The notes under the pieces: generated by a model | What the model saw: only the letters and a program-made list of their open reading frames with translations | The model's database searches: none | Told to the model about the DNA's origin: nothing | Part shown: positions 1-5,926 of the stretch, piece after piece | Position numbering within the stretch: the stretch's first letter is position 1 | Layout: every line of letters begins with the position of its first letter | Made by a program: the position numbers and the translations under genes | NCBI RefSeq assembly: GCF_035953295.1 | Contig: NZ_CP108372.1 | Span: 1 to 34,477 of the forward strand | Length of the DNA stretch: 34,477 nt | Source: Streptomyces sp. NBC_01335 | GTDB lineage: Bacteria > Actinomycetota > Actinomycetes > Streptomycetales > Streptomycetaceae | Direction: 5' to 3'

Positions 1-143
1 TGGCGTCGCAGAGCGTGAAACCCCCCGAAAGGGTGTAGGCACCAACGCTTCGTAGTGACATGATGGCCGCACGTGACAGAGCGCACATGAAGCGGAGTTG
101 TACGCTCCAGGAATCGAACAGTTGAGCGAACGGGGGCCGGGCG
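1..143. other. Leader region upstream of the lysogeny operon
   Basis: No coding sequence could be supported here. The segment precedes the 72-aa gene that is paired with the integrase. It contains the pentamer TGACA twice (about 56-60 and 74-78) and a short C-rich/G-rich stretch around a GAAA (about 21-35) that could form only a very short stem. No convincing -35/-10 pair was found. If the molecule is circular, this stretch would directly follow the repressor gene at the right edge of the window. Confidence 0.4.
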
Positions 144-362
144 ATGGACGCATCGACGAAGACGGCGAGCACGGGGGCTGTGAAGTACGCGGTGAGCGCA
201 GACGTCCCCACCGGGCGGCACGTTGTAGCGATTCAGACGCTCACGGGCGTGGTCATGGTTGTACGAGAGGGCAAAATTACTCCGGAAGTGCTCGTCGAAC
301 TGCACGAGATGTACGACGCGCTCACCGCGTGCGGCATCCTCGGACAGCAGCAGAAGGAGTAG
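144..362 (+). CDS. Small hypothetical protein coupled to the integrase
   Basis: This is a 72-aa protein whose family I do not recognise. It ends 3 nt before the integrase GTG, so the two are almost certainly cotranscribed and translationally coupled. The N-terminal 20 residues are Ser/Thr/Ala-rich. The middle (about residues 27-43) is a run of beta-forming residues with a VVMVV core, and the C-terminal third looks helical. There is no helix-turn-helix or Cys motif. A G-rich stretch (132-136) can act as ribosome binding site for the ATG. Genes directly upstream of actinophage and AICE integrases are sometimes recombination directionality factors, but nothing in this sequence supports that, and a better excisionase candidate lies at 33223-33525. 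The gene is judged real from position, start signal and spacing. Confidence 0.6.
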   Translation: MDASTKTASTGAVKYAVSADVPTGRHVVAIQTLTGVVMVVREGKITPEVLVELHEMYDALTACGILGQQQKE

Positions 363-365
363 GCC

Positions 366-1928
366 GTGGCCACGTCCCGTCGTGCGGGGAGCGTCAGCAA
401 GCGATGCGAGTGCCGAGGTGCTGACGGTCGCCTGTTGAGCGCGGCGTGCCCGAAGCTGACCCGCAAGAACCACGGTGCCTACTTCGTTCGCCAGGAACTG
501 CCGCTCGACGCCGAGGGGAAGCGCCGGCCCTTTCGGCGGACGGGGTACGCCACGGTCAAGGATGCCCAGGGCGACCTCGACAAGCTCCGCTCGATCCTCG
601 ACCTCCCGGACGAAGACGACGAGGAGGGTGCACGCCGCGTCGGCGACCTCCTCCAGGGCGTGATGCGGGACCGCAAGGACATCCCGGACCCCGCCGAGGT
701 GAGACGCCGCCTCGGCGTCGGAGTGGACCTCGAAGGCAAGTCGACCATGAGCCAGCTGCTCGACTCCTGGCTCGACTCGAAGAAGACCCGCAACACGACG
801 ACGAACGGGTACCGGTCCCACGTTCGCTTCCACCTGGACCCCGCGATCGGGCACTACCGGGTCGACCGGTTCGGTGTCGGTCAGGCGCAGCAGTTCTTCG
901 ACGCTCTCGCAGACCGGGCCGACGTGATCCGCGCGGAGAATGCAGCCCGCCGTGAACAGGTAGCTCGTGCGACGTGGTCGGGCGGTGGCCGGCCACCGGA
1001 GGCAGAGCGGGCCCGCCTGGCACAGGAGCGCGCGAAGCTGGCGGCGATGCCCCCGTTCCGCCGCGTGACAGGGCCTGCCACCGTGCAGAGCATCCGGCGC
1101 ACGCTGAGAATCGCGCTGAACTACGCGATCAAGAAGCAGCTGACCGAGTTCAACGCGGCGAAGCACGTGGAGCTGGCGCCCGCGGCCAGGCCCAAGGGAC
1201 TCCTCTGGACCGAGGAGCGAGTGGCGCGGTGGCGGGAGACGGGGCAGAAGCCGTCCCCGGTCATGGTCTGGACCCCGGCGCAGCTTGGCCAGTTCCTGGA
1301 CGCAGCCGAGGGGCACCGGTTCTACGCGTTCTACCACCTCGTCGCGCACCACGGGTTCCGCCGGGGCGAGGGAGCGGGCCAGGACTGGGAGAACGCACAG
1401 CTCGACCTCGCCACGGTGACCGTTGCGAAGGAGCTGGTGGTCGACGGCTGGACCCCCGTCGAGACTGAGCCGAAGACGGCGGGGTCGGCGGGCACGGTGC
1501 ACATCGACCGGGGGACCGTCGAAGTGCTGCGGGAGCACAGGGCCCGCCAGGAGGCCGAGCGAGACGCCAGGCTGTCGGCGGGCAAGGTGTGGCACTCCAC
1601 CGGCAAGATGTTCACCACGGAGGACGGCTCGTGGGTTCACCCGGAGGAGTTCTCCGACGGATTCCGGGAGATCCTCGCGACGACCGACCTTCCGCCCATC
1701 AACCTGCGGGACCTGCGCCACGGGGCGGCGGCCCTGGTGAAGGCCGGCGGCGGCGACCTCCACGACGCGAAGGTGAAGCTGCGGCACTCCACGATCGTGC
1801 TGACGAGCGACACGTACATGGAGCTGTTCCAGGACTACCAGGAGGAGCTGACCGAGCGCGCGGCTGCCGTGGTGCCGCGCGCCCGGAAGAAGACCGAGGG
1901 CGGACCGGCGAAGTCGCTTGCGGAGTAG
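366..1928 (+). CDS. int: Tyrosine site-specific integrase
   Basis: This 520-aa phage integrase catalyses recombination between attP, which lies just downstream, and a host tRNA-Lys gene. The N-terminal part (about 1-125) is the arm-binding type region with CxC near residues 14-16. A SAM-like core-binding domain spans about 125-265, with a long basic/acidic helical insertion at 185-235. The catalytic domain (about 300-490) shows Arg332 in GFRRGE, Lys370 in the beta-hairpin, the box LRDLRH with Arg451, then LRHST with His474 and nucleophile Tyr484 in SDTY. The first position of the HxxR box is Arg448 instead of the usual His. The start is a GTG 3 nt after the preceding stop. A strong terminator follows the gene at once. 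Confidence 0.95.
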   Translation: MATSRRAGSVSKRCECRGADGRLLSAACPKLTRKNHGAYFVRQELPLDAEGKRRPFRRTGYATVKDAQGDLDKLRSILDLPDEDDEEGARRVGDLLQGVMRDRKDIPDPAEVRRRLGVGVDLEGKSTMSQLLDSWLDSKKTRNTTTNGYRSHVRFHLDPAIGHYRVDRFGVGQAQQFFDALADRADVIRAENAARREQVARATWSGGGRPPEAERARLAQERAKLAAMPPFRRVTGPATVQSIRRTLRIALNYAIKKQLTEFNAAKHVELAPAARPKGLLWTEERVARWRETGQKPSPVMVWTPAQLGQFLDAAEGHRFYAFYHLVAHHGFRRGEGAGQDWENAQLDLATVTVAKELVVDGWTPVETEPKTAGSAGTVHIDRGTVEVLREHRARQEAERDARLSAGKVWHSTGKMFTTEDGSWVHPEEFSDGFREILATTDLPPINLRDLRHGAAALVKAGGGDLHDAKVKLRHSTIVLTSDTYMELFQDYQEELTERAAAVVPRARKKTEGGPAKSLAE

Positions 1929-1947
1929 GCTGGTTGAGGAACAGAGG

Positions 1948-1980
1948 AAGGCCCCGTCACCCCAGGTGGCGGGGCCTTTC
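1948..1980 (+). terminator. Intrinsic terminator after int
   Basis: A 14-bp stem (1948-1961 with 1965-1978, one G-T wobble) closes on a 3-nt loop and runs into TTTC. It starts 20 nt after the integrase stop codon. The A residues on the left arm would give a T-tract on the opposite strand too, so it could also stop leftward transcripts. Confidence 0.85.
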
Positions 1981-2149
1981 TGCTGGCCCCCTGCTGGCCC
2001 CAACGCCACCCAACGGCACCACACGAGACCGCACGAAGCCGCATGAGCGGCAGCAGGAGGGGCGCGCAAAGTGGCCCTGACCAGCGCAGGAGCCTACGGA
2101 GCCGATCGGGGGCAACGGGACCGCACGAGACCCATGGAGTCGACGGCAG

Positions 2150-2193
2150 ACTTTTAATCCGTTGGTTGTGGGTTCGAGTCCCACACGGCCTAC
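2150..2193 (+). other. attP core: 3' half of tRNA-Lys(UUU)
   Basis: From the anticodon loop CTTTTAA (anticodon TTT) the segment follows tRNA geometry exactly: anticodon 3' stem TCCGT, 5-nt variable loop, T-stem GTGGG/CCCAC around TTCGAGT, acceptor 3' strand ACGGCCT and discriminator A. CCA is not encoded. Upstream of the loop there is no matching anticodon 5' stem, D-arm or acceptor 5' strand. It is therefore not a functional tRNA gene but the identity segment that rebuilds the host tRNA gene after integration. Confidence 0.9.
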
Positions 2194-2197
2194 CGAG

Positions 2198-2234
2198 AAA
2201 CCCCAGCTCAGAGCATGCGTGAGCTGGGGTTTTC
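2198..2234. terminator. Bidirectional terminator-like hairpin beside attP
   Basis: The arms AAACCCCAGCTCA (2198-2210) and TGAGCTGGGGTTT (2220-2232) are perfectly complementary around a 9-nt loop. The A-run on the left and T-run on the right make it a plausible terminator in both directions. It starts 5 nt after the tRNA-like core, so after integration it would lie just past one att junction, possibly as the terminator of the rebuilt tRNA gene. Confidence 0.7.
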
Positions 2235-2303
2235 GCTGTTTCTCGGCCCCTCAAGGTCACTTGCTGGCCCCCTGCTGGCCCGAGGGGGTGGCCGGGAAGC
2301 AGG

Positions 2304-2335
2304 GGAGCCCCGACCGCATTGGCGGTCGGGGCTCC
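2304..2335 (-). terminator. Hairpin terminator after the 57-aa gene
   Basis: A perfect 14-bp inverted repeat (2304-2317 with 2322-2335) has a 4-nt loop. It begins 2 nt past the stop codon of the leftward gene at 2338-2511. No T-run follows on either strand, so it is a GC-rich actinobacterial-style terminator candidate. Confidence 0.6.
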
Positions 2336-2337
2336 GA

Positions 2338-2511
2338 CTACTTCTCCCAGATGAATGCAGCGACACCGGGGGGCGGTTGCGCGCGCTCCCAGACGGCTAT
2401 GAGTGCCGCGTGCCGAGGGTCGGTCCAGGACTGGATGGTCGGCCCGCGTGGAGGCGGGGGCGGGGCGCGCCTCTCGGTGGGGCCTGCCAGTGGAATGAAC
2501 AGCAGATGCAT
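2338..2511 (-). CDS. Small hypothetical protein (57 aa)
   Basis: The protein begins MHLLFIPLAG, carries a Pro-rich stretch at about 18-23, and ends in a helical, Trp-containing C-terminus (VWERAQ, FIWEK). No family is recognised. The ATG was chosen because GGAGA lies 3 nt upstream. A 14-bp hairpin directly follows the stop. The gene diverges from the XRE regulator at 2603-2848 across an 18-bp palindrome (2552-2569), so its expression is probably controlled by that regulator. There is no transmembrane segment or signal peptide apart from a short hydrophobic start. It could be a small effector under repressor control. Confidence 0.6.
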   Translation of the reverse strand: MHLLFIPLAGPTERRAPPPPPRGPTIQSWTDPRHAALIAVWERAQPPPGVAAFIWEK

Positions 2512-2551
2512 GGGTCTCCGTTCGTGGGCGCCAGGATCCATGATCACTCGT

Positions 2552-2569
2552 TTTATGGTCAACCATAAA
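2552..2569. promoter_or_regulatory. 18-bp palindromic operator between divergent genes
   Basis: TTTATGGT (2552-2559) and ACCATAAA (2562-2569) are perfect inverted repeats around CA. The site lies 41 nt from the start of the leftward 57-aa gene and 34 nt from the GTG of the rightward XRE gene. A second palindrome, GATCATGATC, is at 2577-2586. AT-rich operators like this stand out in a 70 % GC genome. The most likely ligand is the XRE protein encoded next door. Confidence 0.65.
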
Positions 2570-2602
2570 GACAAACGATCATGATCCGGCGAACGTGGGC
2601 AG

Positions 2603-2848
2603 GTGCACCACCAGCCGCTGCCCGACGCTCGCGTCCTCGCGCGCCGTCGAGCCGTCGGCGACCGGATACGAGCCGCCCGACTGCACGCTGGCCTCACCCA
2701 GGAGGCAGTCAGCCTCCGCGCCGGCATCGGGCTCGACTCGTACAACCGCATCGAGAAGGGGCACGCGTCCCCGCGGCTCGACAACCTGATCCGGATCGCC
2801 GACGCGATCGGCACCCCGCTCTCCGACCTCGTCCGCGACGAGGAGTAG
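2603..2848 (+). CDS. XRE-family helix-turn-helix regulator
   Basis: This 81-aa protein is almost entirely one Cro/C1-type HTH domain (about residues 14-78): RIRAARLHAGLTQEAVS, then a recognition segment with SYNRIEKG and a closing LDNLIRIADAIG. The GTG at 2603 is the only start after an in-frame stop at 2582-2584 that keeps the whole domain. Its ribosome binding site is weak, so a leaderless or short-leader message is possible. It diverges from the 57-aa gene over the palindrome at 2552-2569 and converges on a leftward operon. Size and arrangement fit an autoregulating repressor or the antitoxin half of a small regulatory pair. It is not an obvious main phage repressor, since the gene at 34062 fits that better. 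Confidence 0.85.
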   Translation: MHHQPLPDARVLARRRAVGDRIRAARLHAGLTQEAVSLRAGIGLDSYNRIEKGHASPRLDNLIRIADAIGTPLSDLVRDEE

Positions 2849-2849
2849 G

Positions 2850-2890
2850 CCCGCTCGCGCCCGGCCGCCGCCGACGCGAGCACGAGCGGG
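2850..2890. terminator. Possible bidirectional terminator between convergent genes
   Basis: Between the rightward XRE gene and the leftward Cys-rich operon, CCCGCTCG (2850-2857) pairs with CGAGCGGG (2883-2890). Alternatively GCTCGCG (2853-2859) pairs with CGCGAGC (2875-2881). No T-run is present. The convergent position is the main support. Confidence 0.4.
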
Positions 2891-2894
2891 AGTC

Positions 2895-3089
2895 TCAGCG
2901 GTGGAGTGCGGCCTCCTCGGCCATCGCTCGCCGGAGCTGGTCACCCCGGCTGCCGGCGCGTGGCTGGCAAGCCTCGTCGCCCAGTGCGTGGGCGTACATG
3001 TCCGGTCGGGCGCCCGACATGGAGTGCCCGGCCGCGACGACGACAGCCCCCGATTGGATGGCCTTGTCGCAGTCCACGCAGATGTTCAT
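2895..3089 (-). CDS. Small Cys-motif protein (64 aa)
   Basis: This 64-aa protein starts MNICVDCDKAIQSGA, with one CxxC at residues 4-7, followed by an Ala/Arg-rich helical tail. The ATG is preceded by GGAGGG at an 8-nt spacing. It is the last gene of a three-gene leftward operon and overlaps the 47-aa gene upstream by 4 nt (ATGA). The two Cys could be half of a zinc site, completed by a His or by a partner protein. No family is recognised and no function is assigned. Confidence 0.65.
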   Translation of the reverse strand: MNICVDCDKAIQSGAVVVAAGHSMSGARPDMYAHALGDEACQPRAGSRGDQLRRAMAEEAALHR

Positions 3090-3229
3090 CGGGCCGCCCT
3101 CCACGCCCTTCCGAGCTGGACAGTGGTGGCGCAGGCGCGGCCCGCGCGGCAGGTGGCGCACTGCTCGGTGTGGAGGATCCACCGGCGGTACGCCACGTCC
3201 CCCGGGCTCAGCTTTTCGGTGGTCGTCAT
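3086..3229 (-). CDS. Tiny Cys-motif protein (47 aa)
   Basis: This 47-aa protein is Arg-rich, with HTEQCATCRAGRAC (CxxC plus a third Cys) at about residues 20-33. It overlaps both neighbours by 4 nt (ATGA at each end), which is the best evidence that it is a real gene. The single His plus three Cys could bind one zinc ion. The middle position in a cotranslated trio of small Cys proteins suggests they are made in equal amounts and may act together. Homologues with this layout occur as small hypothetical proteins in streptomycetes. No function is assigned. Confidence 0.6.
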   Translation of the reverse strand: MTTTEKLSPGDVAYRRWILHTEQCATCRAGRACATTVQLGRAWRAAR

Positions 3230-3426
3230 CGTGTCCGTCCTTCCCAGCAGGTGATGCAGCAGCGGGGGAACCAGGTGACGGAGCCGCCGAATCCCGGGTC
3301 GGGCCGGGGTCCGAGGTCGTGGGCGTCGCCCGGCGTCAGGGATGCGGCACACCAGACGCAGCCAGCGCCGCGCTGCTGCGCGTCGGACAGCGTTGCCGGG
3401 TCCGGCAGTTCGACCAGCGTGGCCAT
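3226..3426 (-). CDS. Small zinc-ribbon-like protein (66 aa)
   Basis: This 66-aa first gene of the leftward trio starts with ATG, with GGGGGG a few nt upstream. The CVWC at residues 23-26 and CCITC near 56-60 form a C-x2-C plus C-x2-C pair expected of a zinc ribbon. The region between is Pro/Gly-rich. It overlaps the next gene by 4 nt. The 84-bp upstream region holds the shared 14-mer motif (3493-3506) and a TACGG-CTGA-CCGTA palindrome (3456-3469), so the trio probably has its own regulated promoter. Function unknown. Confidence 0.7.
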   Translation of the reverse strand: MATLVELPDPATLSDAQQRGAGCVWCAASLTPGDAHDLGPRPDPGFGGSVTWFPRCCITCWEGRTR

Positions 3427-3492
3427 GTGAGCCCCCCGTAGCCGTCGGTGAGGAATACGGCTGACCGTAGGGGCGGGCGCGAAGGCGTGGGG

Positions 3493-3506
3493 GCGAGTTT
3501 CTACGG
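3493..3506 (-). promoter_or_regulatory. Shared 14-mer motif, copy upstream of the Cys-protein trio
   Basis: GCGAGTTTCTACGG (CCGTAGAAACTCGC on the transcribed strand) is identical to the copy at 5124-5137. Here it is followed by a second partial copy, TTTCTACG (3508-3515), that overlaps the stop codon of the DUF5753 gene. The motif is noncoding here and lies about 70 nt upstream of the first gene of the trio. A binding site for the DUF5753 regulator is the natural guess. Confidence 0.5.
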
Positions 3507-3510
3507 GTTT

Positions 3511-4356
3511 CTACGCGAGCACGGAGACGGCCTGCGCAATCAGCCGCAACGCTGCGGGGCCGTACACGGCAGCAGCACTCATCTCTTCGTGGGCGGCCAG
3601 GTACTGGGCCACCTCCGGAGGCGCTGTGATCGTGATCGCGGCCGTCAGCAGCTCCACCGACACCTGCTCGGCGTCGAAGATGGTGTACGTCTCCAGCGGC
3701 CACATGGCACCGGAGCGGGCCGGGATGATGCCCAGCGTCACGGACGGGAGCGCCGCGAGCTGGAGCAGATGACCGAGCTGCTCGGCCATCACGTCGGGGC
3801 CGCCGATCTCGCGCCGCAGCACGGACTCCTCTACGAGGATCGGGAAGCGACGCCCCGCCCGGCGGATGACGTGGGAGCGCTCCAGCCGCGCGTCAGCTGC
3901 CGCCGAGGAGTCGTCCGGCGTCCGGTGGAAGCGTGCGATCTCCGAGAGCAGAGCCGTCGCGTAGGCGTGCGTCTGCAACATGCCGGGGACCACGCTGGAG
4001 GTGTAGACGCGCATGATCTTGGTCCGCTCGTACAGCGGTACCCTGGCCTGCTGTACGGCGCGGAGCCCACCGCGCTGCACCCGGCGCCACTCGGTGTACA
4101 TCTGCTGCGCCTGCCGGGCGGCGGCGATGATGCCGGCGGCTTCGTCCTCCGCGCCGCAGGCGCGGCACCAGGTGCGGATGTCGTCGTCGGACGGCTGGCT
4201 TCGACCGCTCTGCATCCTGGAGACCTTCGAGCCGTGCCAGCCGGTGCGCGCGGCGAGCTGCTGCCCCGTCAGTCCCGCCTCTGTGCGGAGATCCCGCAGT
4301 CGGGCGGCGACTCGGTCGCGGGCCTCCTGGAGGCGGGCTGACGAGGACGGCGACAT
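3511..4356 (-). CDS. XRE regulator with DUF5753 sensor domain
   Basis: This 281-aa protein has an N-terminal XRE helix-turn-helix (about residues 13-65: LRTEAGLTGQQLAARTG, SKVSRMQSG) and a C-terminal DUF5753 domain (about 95-281). It is a very common streptomycete architecture, often encoded beside a small DUF397 or a DUF6879 protein. The start chosen is the ATG that overlaps the DUF6879 stop codon (TGATG). An in-frame start 14 codons upstream would lie inside that gene. It ends a three-gene leftward cassette (80-aa protein, DUF6879, this gene). Related XRE proteins regulate antibiotic production and development in Streptomyces. In this phage it may control the cassette and the neighbouring trio, which share a promoter-proximal motif. 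Confidence 0.9.
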   Translation of the reverse strand: MSPSSSARLQEARDRVAARLRDLRTEAGLTGQQLAARTGWHGSKVSRMQSGRSQPSDDDIRTWCRACGAEDEAAGIIAAARQAQQMYTEWRRVQRGGLRAVQQARVPLYERTKIMRVYTSSVVPGMLQTHAYATALLSEIARFHRTPDDSSAAADARLERSHVIRRAGRRFPILVEESVLRREIGGPDVMAEQLGHLLQLAALPSVTLGIIPARSGAMWPLETYTIFDAEQVSVELLTAAITITAPPEVAQYLAAHEEMSAAAVYGPAALRLIAQAVSVLA

Positions 4357-4883
4357 CAGGTGATCGGGAACTCCGCGTGCGGCACGGCCGCGCTCCACAC
4401 GGCCGCGAAGGCGGCGTCGGCGCGCTCGACCGCGTCTACCCGGTCGTCCATCTCGTCACGCAGGTGTGTGCCGTCACCGGCGAAGTGGTGCCACCTGATC
4501 AACTGGCCGTCGAACAGCCAGAAGTCGTGCGCGGGCAGCAGCAGGCCGAGCGCCTGGGCGCGGGGCAGCCAGCGCACATCCTCGCCTGCCGCCACGTTGC
4601 GCGGAGTGCAGGCGTGCTCGAACCGGATGTACTCCGTGACGGGCGTCGACACGACGCGCGCCCGCCGTACCGTCACGCCCCGGTCAACCGCGGCCTGCAC
4701 CGCATCGTGGAACGGCCCCCACCAGGCGGCGCGGTCCTCGACGGCCGGCAGGCTGCCCGCGCGCCACGCCTTCAGGTCTCGGTCCTCCTCGTCGACCGCG
4801 TAGACGTCCCGGGTTTCCAGGTGCAGGGCGGAGGTGGTGCAGCGCTTCAGCAACTCAGTGAACGGCGGAACGGGCTGCGGCAT
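4356..4883 (-). CDS. DUF6879 family protein
   Basis: This 175-aa protein matches DUF6879 by its signature run: RVVSTPVTEYIRFE, GEDVRWLPR, a PAHDFWLFD core near 118-126, HHFAGDG and a C-terminal AFAAVW. The ATG follows a perfect GGAGGT. The gene overlaps the 80-aa gene upstream by 29 nt and the regulator downstream by 1 nt, so the three are translated together. DUF6879 proteins are widespread in actinomycetes, nearly always beside an XRE-DUF5753 regulator, and their biochemical role is unknown to me. The family is certain but the function is not. Confidence 0.9.
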   Translation of the reverse strand: MPQPVPPFTELLKRCTTSALHLETRDVYAVDEEDRDLKAWRAGSLPAVEDRAAWWGPFHDAVQAAVDRGVTVRRARVVSTPVTEYIRFEHACTPRNVAAGEDVRWLPRAQALGLLLPAHDFWLFDGQLIRWHHFAGDGTHLRDEMDDRVDAVERADAAFAAVWSAAVPHAEFPIT

Positions 4884-5097
4884 CGAGTACCTCCTTCAAG
4901 GCGTCGGACATGCGGACCGGCAGACGTACCACGGCCTCGTAGTCCGGGATCGGGCCGGTTTCCAGGCACTTCGCCTGGAGCGCCTCGTCTGCCTTCCAGC
5001 CCTGGATGACGAACTCCTGGGTGACGTCGTCGAACCAGACCGTCGGGCAGTGCTCGCCGTTCGTCTCCGGGTCCTTTGCGATGAAATGTAAGGTCAC
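4855..5097 (-). CDS. Small protein of the DUF6879/DUF5753 cassette (80 aa)
   Basis: This 80-aa protein has a conserved-looking core, CPTVWFDDVTQEFVIQGW (about 16-33), and a C-terminal helix starting at VRLPVRM. Similar small proteins commonly precede DUF6879 genes in Streptomyces. The GTG start was chosen because GGGGAGA lies upstream. An in-frame ATG 18 codons further up exists, but the extra codons would run through the 14-mer motif at 5124-5137, which is also found in noncoding DNA, so it is more likely promoter than protein. It is the first gene of the leftward cassette. It has no Cys pair or transmembrane segment, and the role is unknown. Confidence 0.75.
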   Translation of the reverse strand: MTLHFIAKDPETNGEHCPTVWFDDVTQEFVIQGWKADEALQAKCLETGPIPDYEAVVRLPVRMSDALKEVLDAAARSAVH

Positions 5098-5123
5098 GGT
5101 CGTCTCCCCTGCCCAGATGTTGC

Positions 5124-5137
5124 GCGAGTTTCTACGG
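5124..5137 (-). promoter_or_regulatory. Shared 14-mer motif, copy upstream of the DUF6879 cassette
   Basis: GCGAGTTTCTACGG is identical to 3493-3506. It lies 27-40 nt before the GTG of the first cassette gene, exactly where a -10 or operator would sit. On the transcribed strand it contains TAGAAA, which could itself be a -10 element. Either reading makes it the control site of the cassette. Confidence 0.5.
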
Positions 5138-5192
5138 CTGTTCTGGCTCATGGTGCCGTGGCGGCTCGGCGGTCTGGGCGAGAACGACGAAA

Positions 5193-5225
5193 CGCCCCCG
5201 CCTGGCGCGAGGCCAGACGGGGGCG
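5193..5225 (-). terminator. Terminator of the late operon
   Basis: CGCCCCCG-C-CTGGC (5193-5206) pairs with GCCAG-A-CGGGGGCG (5212-5225) around a 5-nt loop, with one mismatch. Read leftward it is followed by GTTTCGTCGTT. It starts 7 nt past the last late gene and separates the lysis and structural operon from the regulatory cassette. Confidence 0.8.
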
Positions 5226-5231
5226 AAGGGG

Positions 5232-5501
5232 TCAGTGCCAGGGTGTGAGGTCGAGGTCGACGGGCGGGTCGGGTGCCGGGCCGGCCGGGGTGTCCGGGCC
5301 GACGCGGCGTGCCCAGCCCCAGAGGTCGAGGTAGGCCCGGGTCAGCAGACGTCGCTGGACCCGCTCCTCCTGGACTTCCTTGTCGAGGCGGTCCGTGATC
5401 GCGGCGAAGTCGCTGCGGCGGTTCGTCGCCCTGCTCTGCGTCCACCCGAGCAGCCCGACGATCAGCGCCACTCCGGTCGCGGCCAGCCCACCAACGTCCA
5501 T
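5232..5501 (-). CDS. Single-pass membrane protein of the lysis module
   Basis: This 89-aa protein has one N-terminal transmembrane helix (about residues 3-22, GLAATGVALIVGLLGW), a short linker, then a charged helical segment with coiled-coil character (about 33-55) and a Pro-rich tail. The ATG at 5501 was preferred over an in-frame GTG three codons earlier because it overlaps the preceding stop (TGATG) and has AGAGGTGG at proper spacing. It is the last gene before the late terminator. The topology resembles a second holin or a spanin-like accessory protein. Which of these it is cannot be told from sequence. Confidence 0.7.
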   Translation of the reverse strand: MDVGGLAATGVALIVGLLGWTQSRATNRRSDFAAITDRLDKEVQEERVQRRLLTRAYLDLWGWARRVGPDTPAGPAPDPPVDLDLTPWH

Positions 5502-5926
5502 CAGCGCCACCTCTTCCGTATCGCTCTCGGCAGCGGGTCATCCATGCCCGACACCACCACCACGGCCACCGCGAGGGCCGTCCAGATCGACGCCGAGCCC
5601 GAGGCCGTGGGCGCCCTTGGGATGGCGAGGACGAACGCTGCGGCCCAGAGCCCGCTGACGGCCGAGAGCGCGGCGAACCCGGCGGCCTGCACCCGAGGGC
5701 AGTTCGTTACCAGCCCGGCTCCGAGGGCGACCGTCCCGGCCGCGACCCAGAGCCACCCGAGGACCGTCATCGGCACCCACCGGGTGATCTCCGCCAGCAG
5801 CTCGCTGGTGCCCGCGCGCGGGTTGGCCAGGATGCCCAGCGCCCCGTACCCGGCCCACCCGAGGCCCAGCACGACGAGGACAGCGCGGCGCCGGGACACC
5901 CCGCCGCGCGGCGCCGCGCCGAGCAT
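5501..5926 (-). CDS. Multi-pass membrane protein of the lysis module
   Basis: This 141-aa protein has four predicted transmembrane helices (about 15-35, 53-72, 79-103 and 112-127), with a basic N-terminus (SRRR) and a basic C-terminus (RKRWR). It starts at an ATG overlapping the stop of the holin gene and ends overlapping the next start, so it is tightly coupled to both. Position right after amidase and holin suggests a role in lysis timing, for example an antiholin or second holin. Four helices are more than most holins have. No family is recognised. Confidence 0.7.
   Translation of the reverse strand: MLGAAPRGGVSRRRAVLVVLGLGWAGYGALGILANPRAGTSELLAEITRWVPMTVLGWLWVAAGTVALGAGLVTNCPRVQAAGFAALSAVSGLWAAAFVLAIPRAPTASGSASIWTALAVAVVVVSGMDDPLPRAIRKRWR

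Larger units (their letters stand above)
1981..2281. other. attP: attP region with putative integrase arm-type sites
   Basis: The 20-bp sequence TGCTGGCCCCCTGCTGGCCC, itself two 11-bp-spaced copies of TGCTGGCCC, occurs at 1981-2000 and again at 2262-2281, on either side of the tRNA-derived core. On the integrase side there is also a run of imperfect 10-bp repeats: ACCACACGAG (2018-2027), ACCGCACGAA (2028-2037) and GCCGCATGAG (2038-2047), with ACCGCACGAG again at 2120-2129. Repeated short sites on both arms are what tyrosine integrases of the lambda type bind. Having both arms present implies an unrecombined attP. There is no gene between 1929 and 2337. Confidence 0.75.

Noticed and set aside
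2080..2194. A functional tRNA-Lys gene
   Set aside because: Only the part from the anticodon loop to the 3' end has tRNA geometry. The 5' half (acceptor strand, D-arm, anticodon 5' stem) cannot be formed from the upstream sequence.
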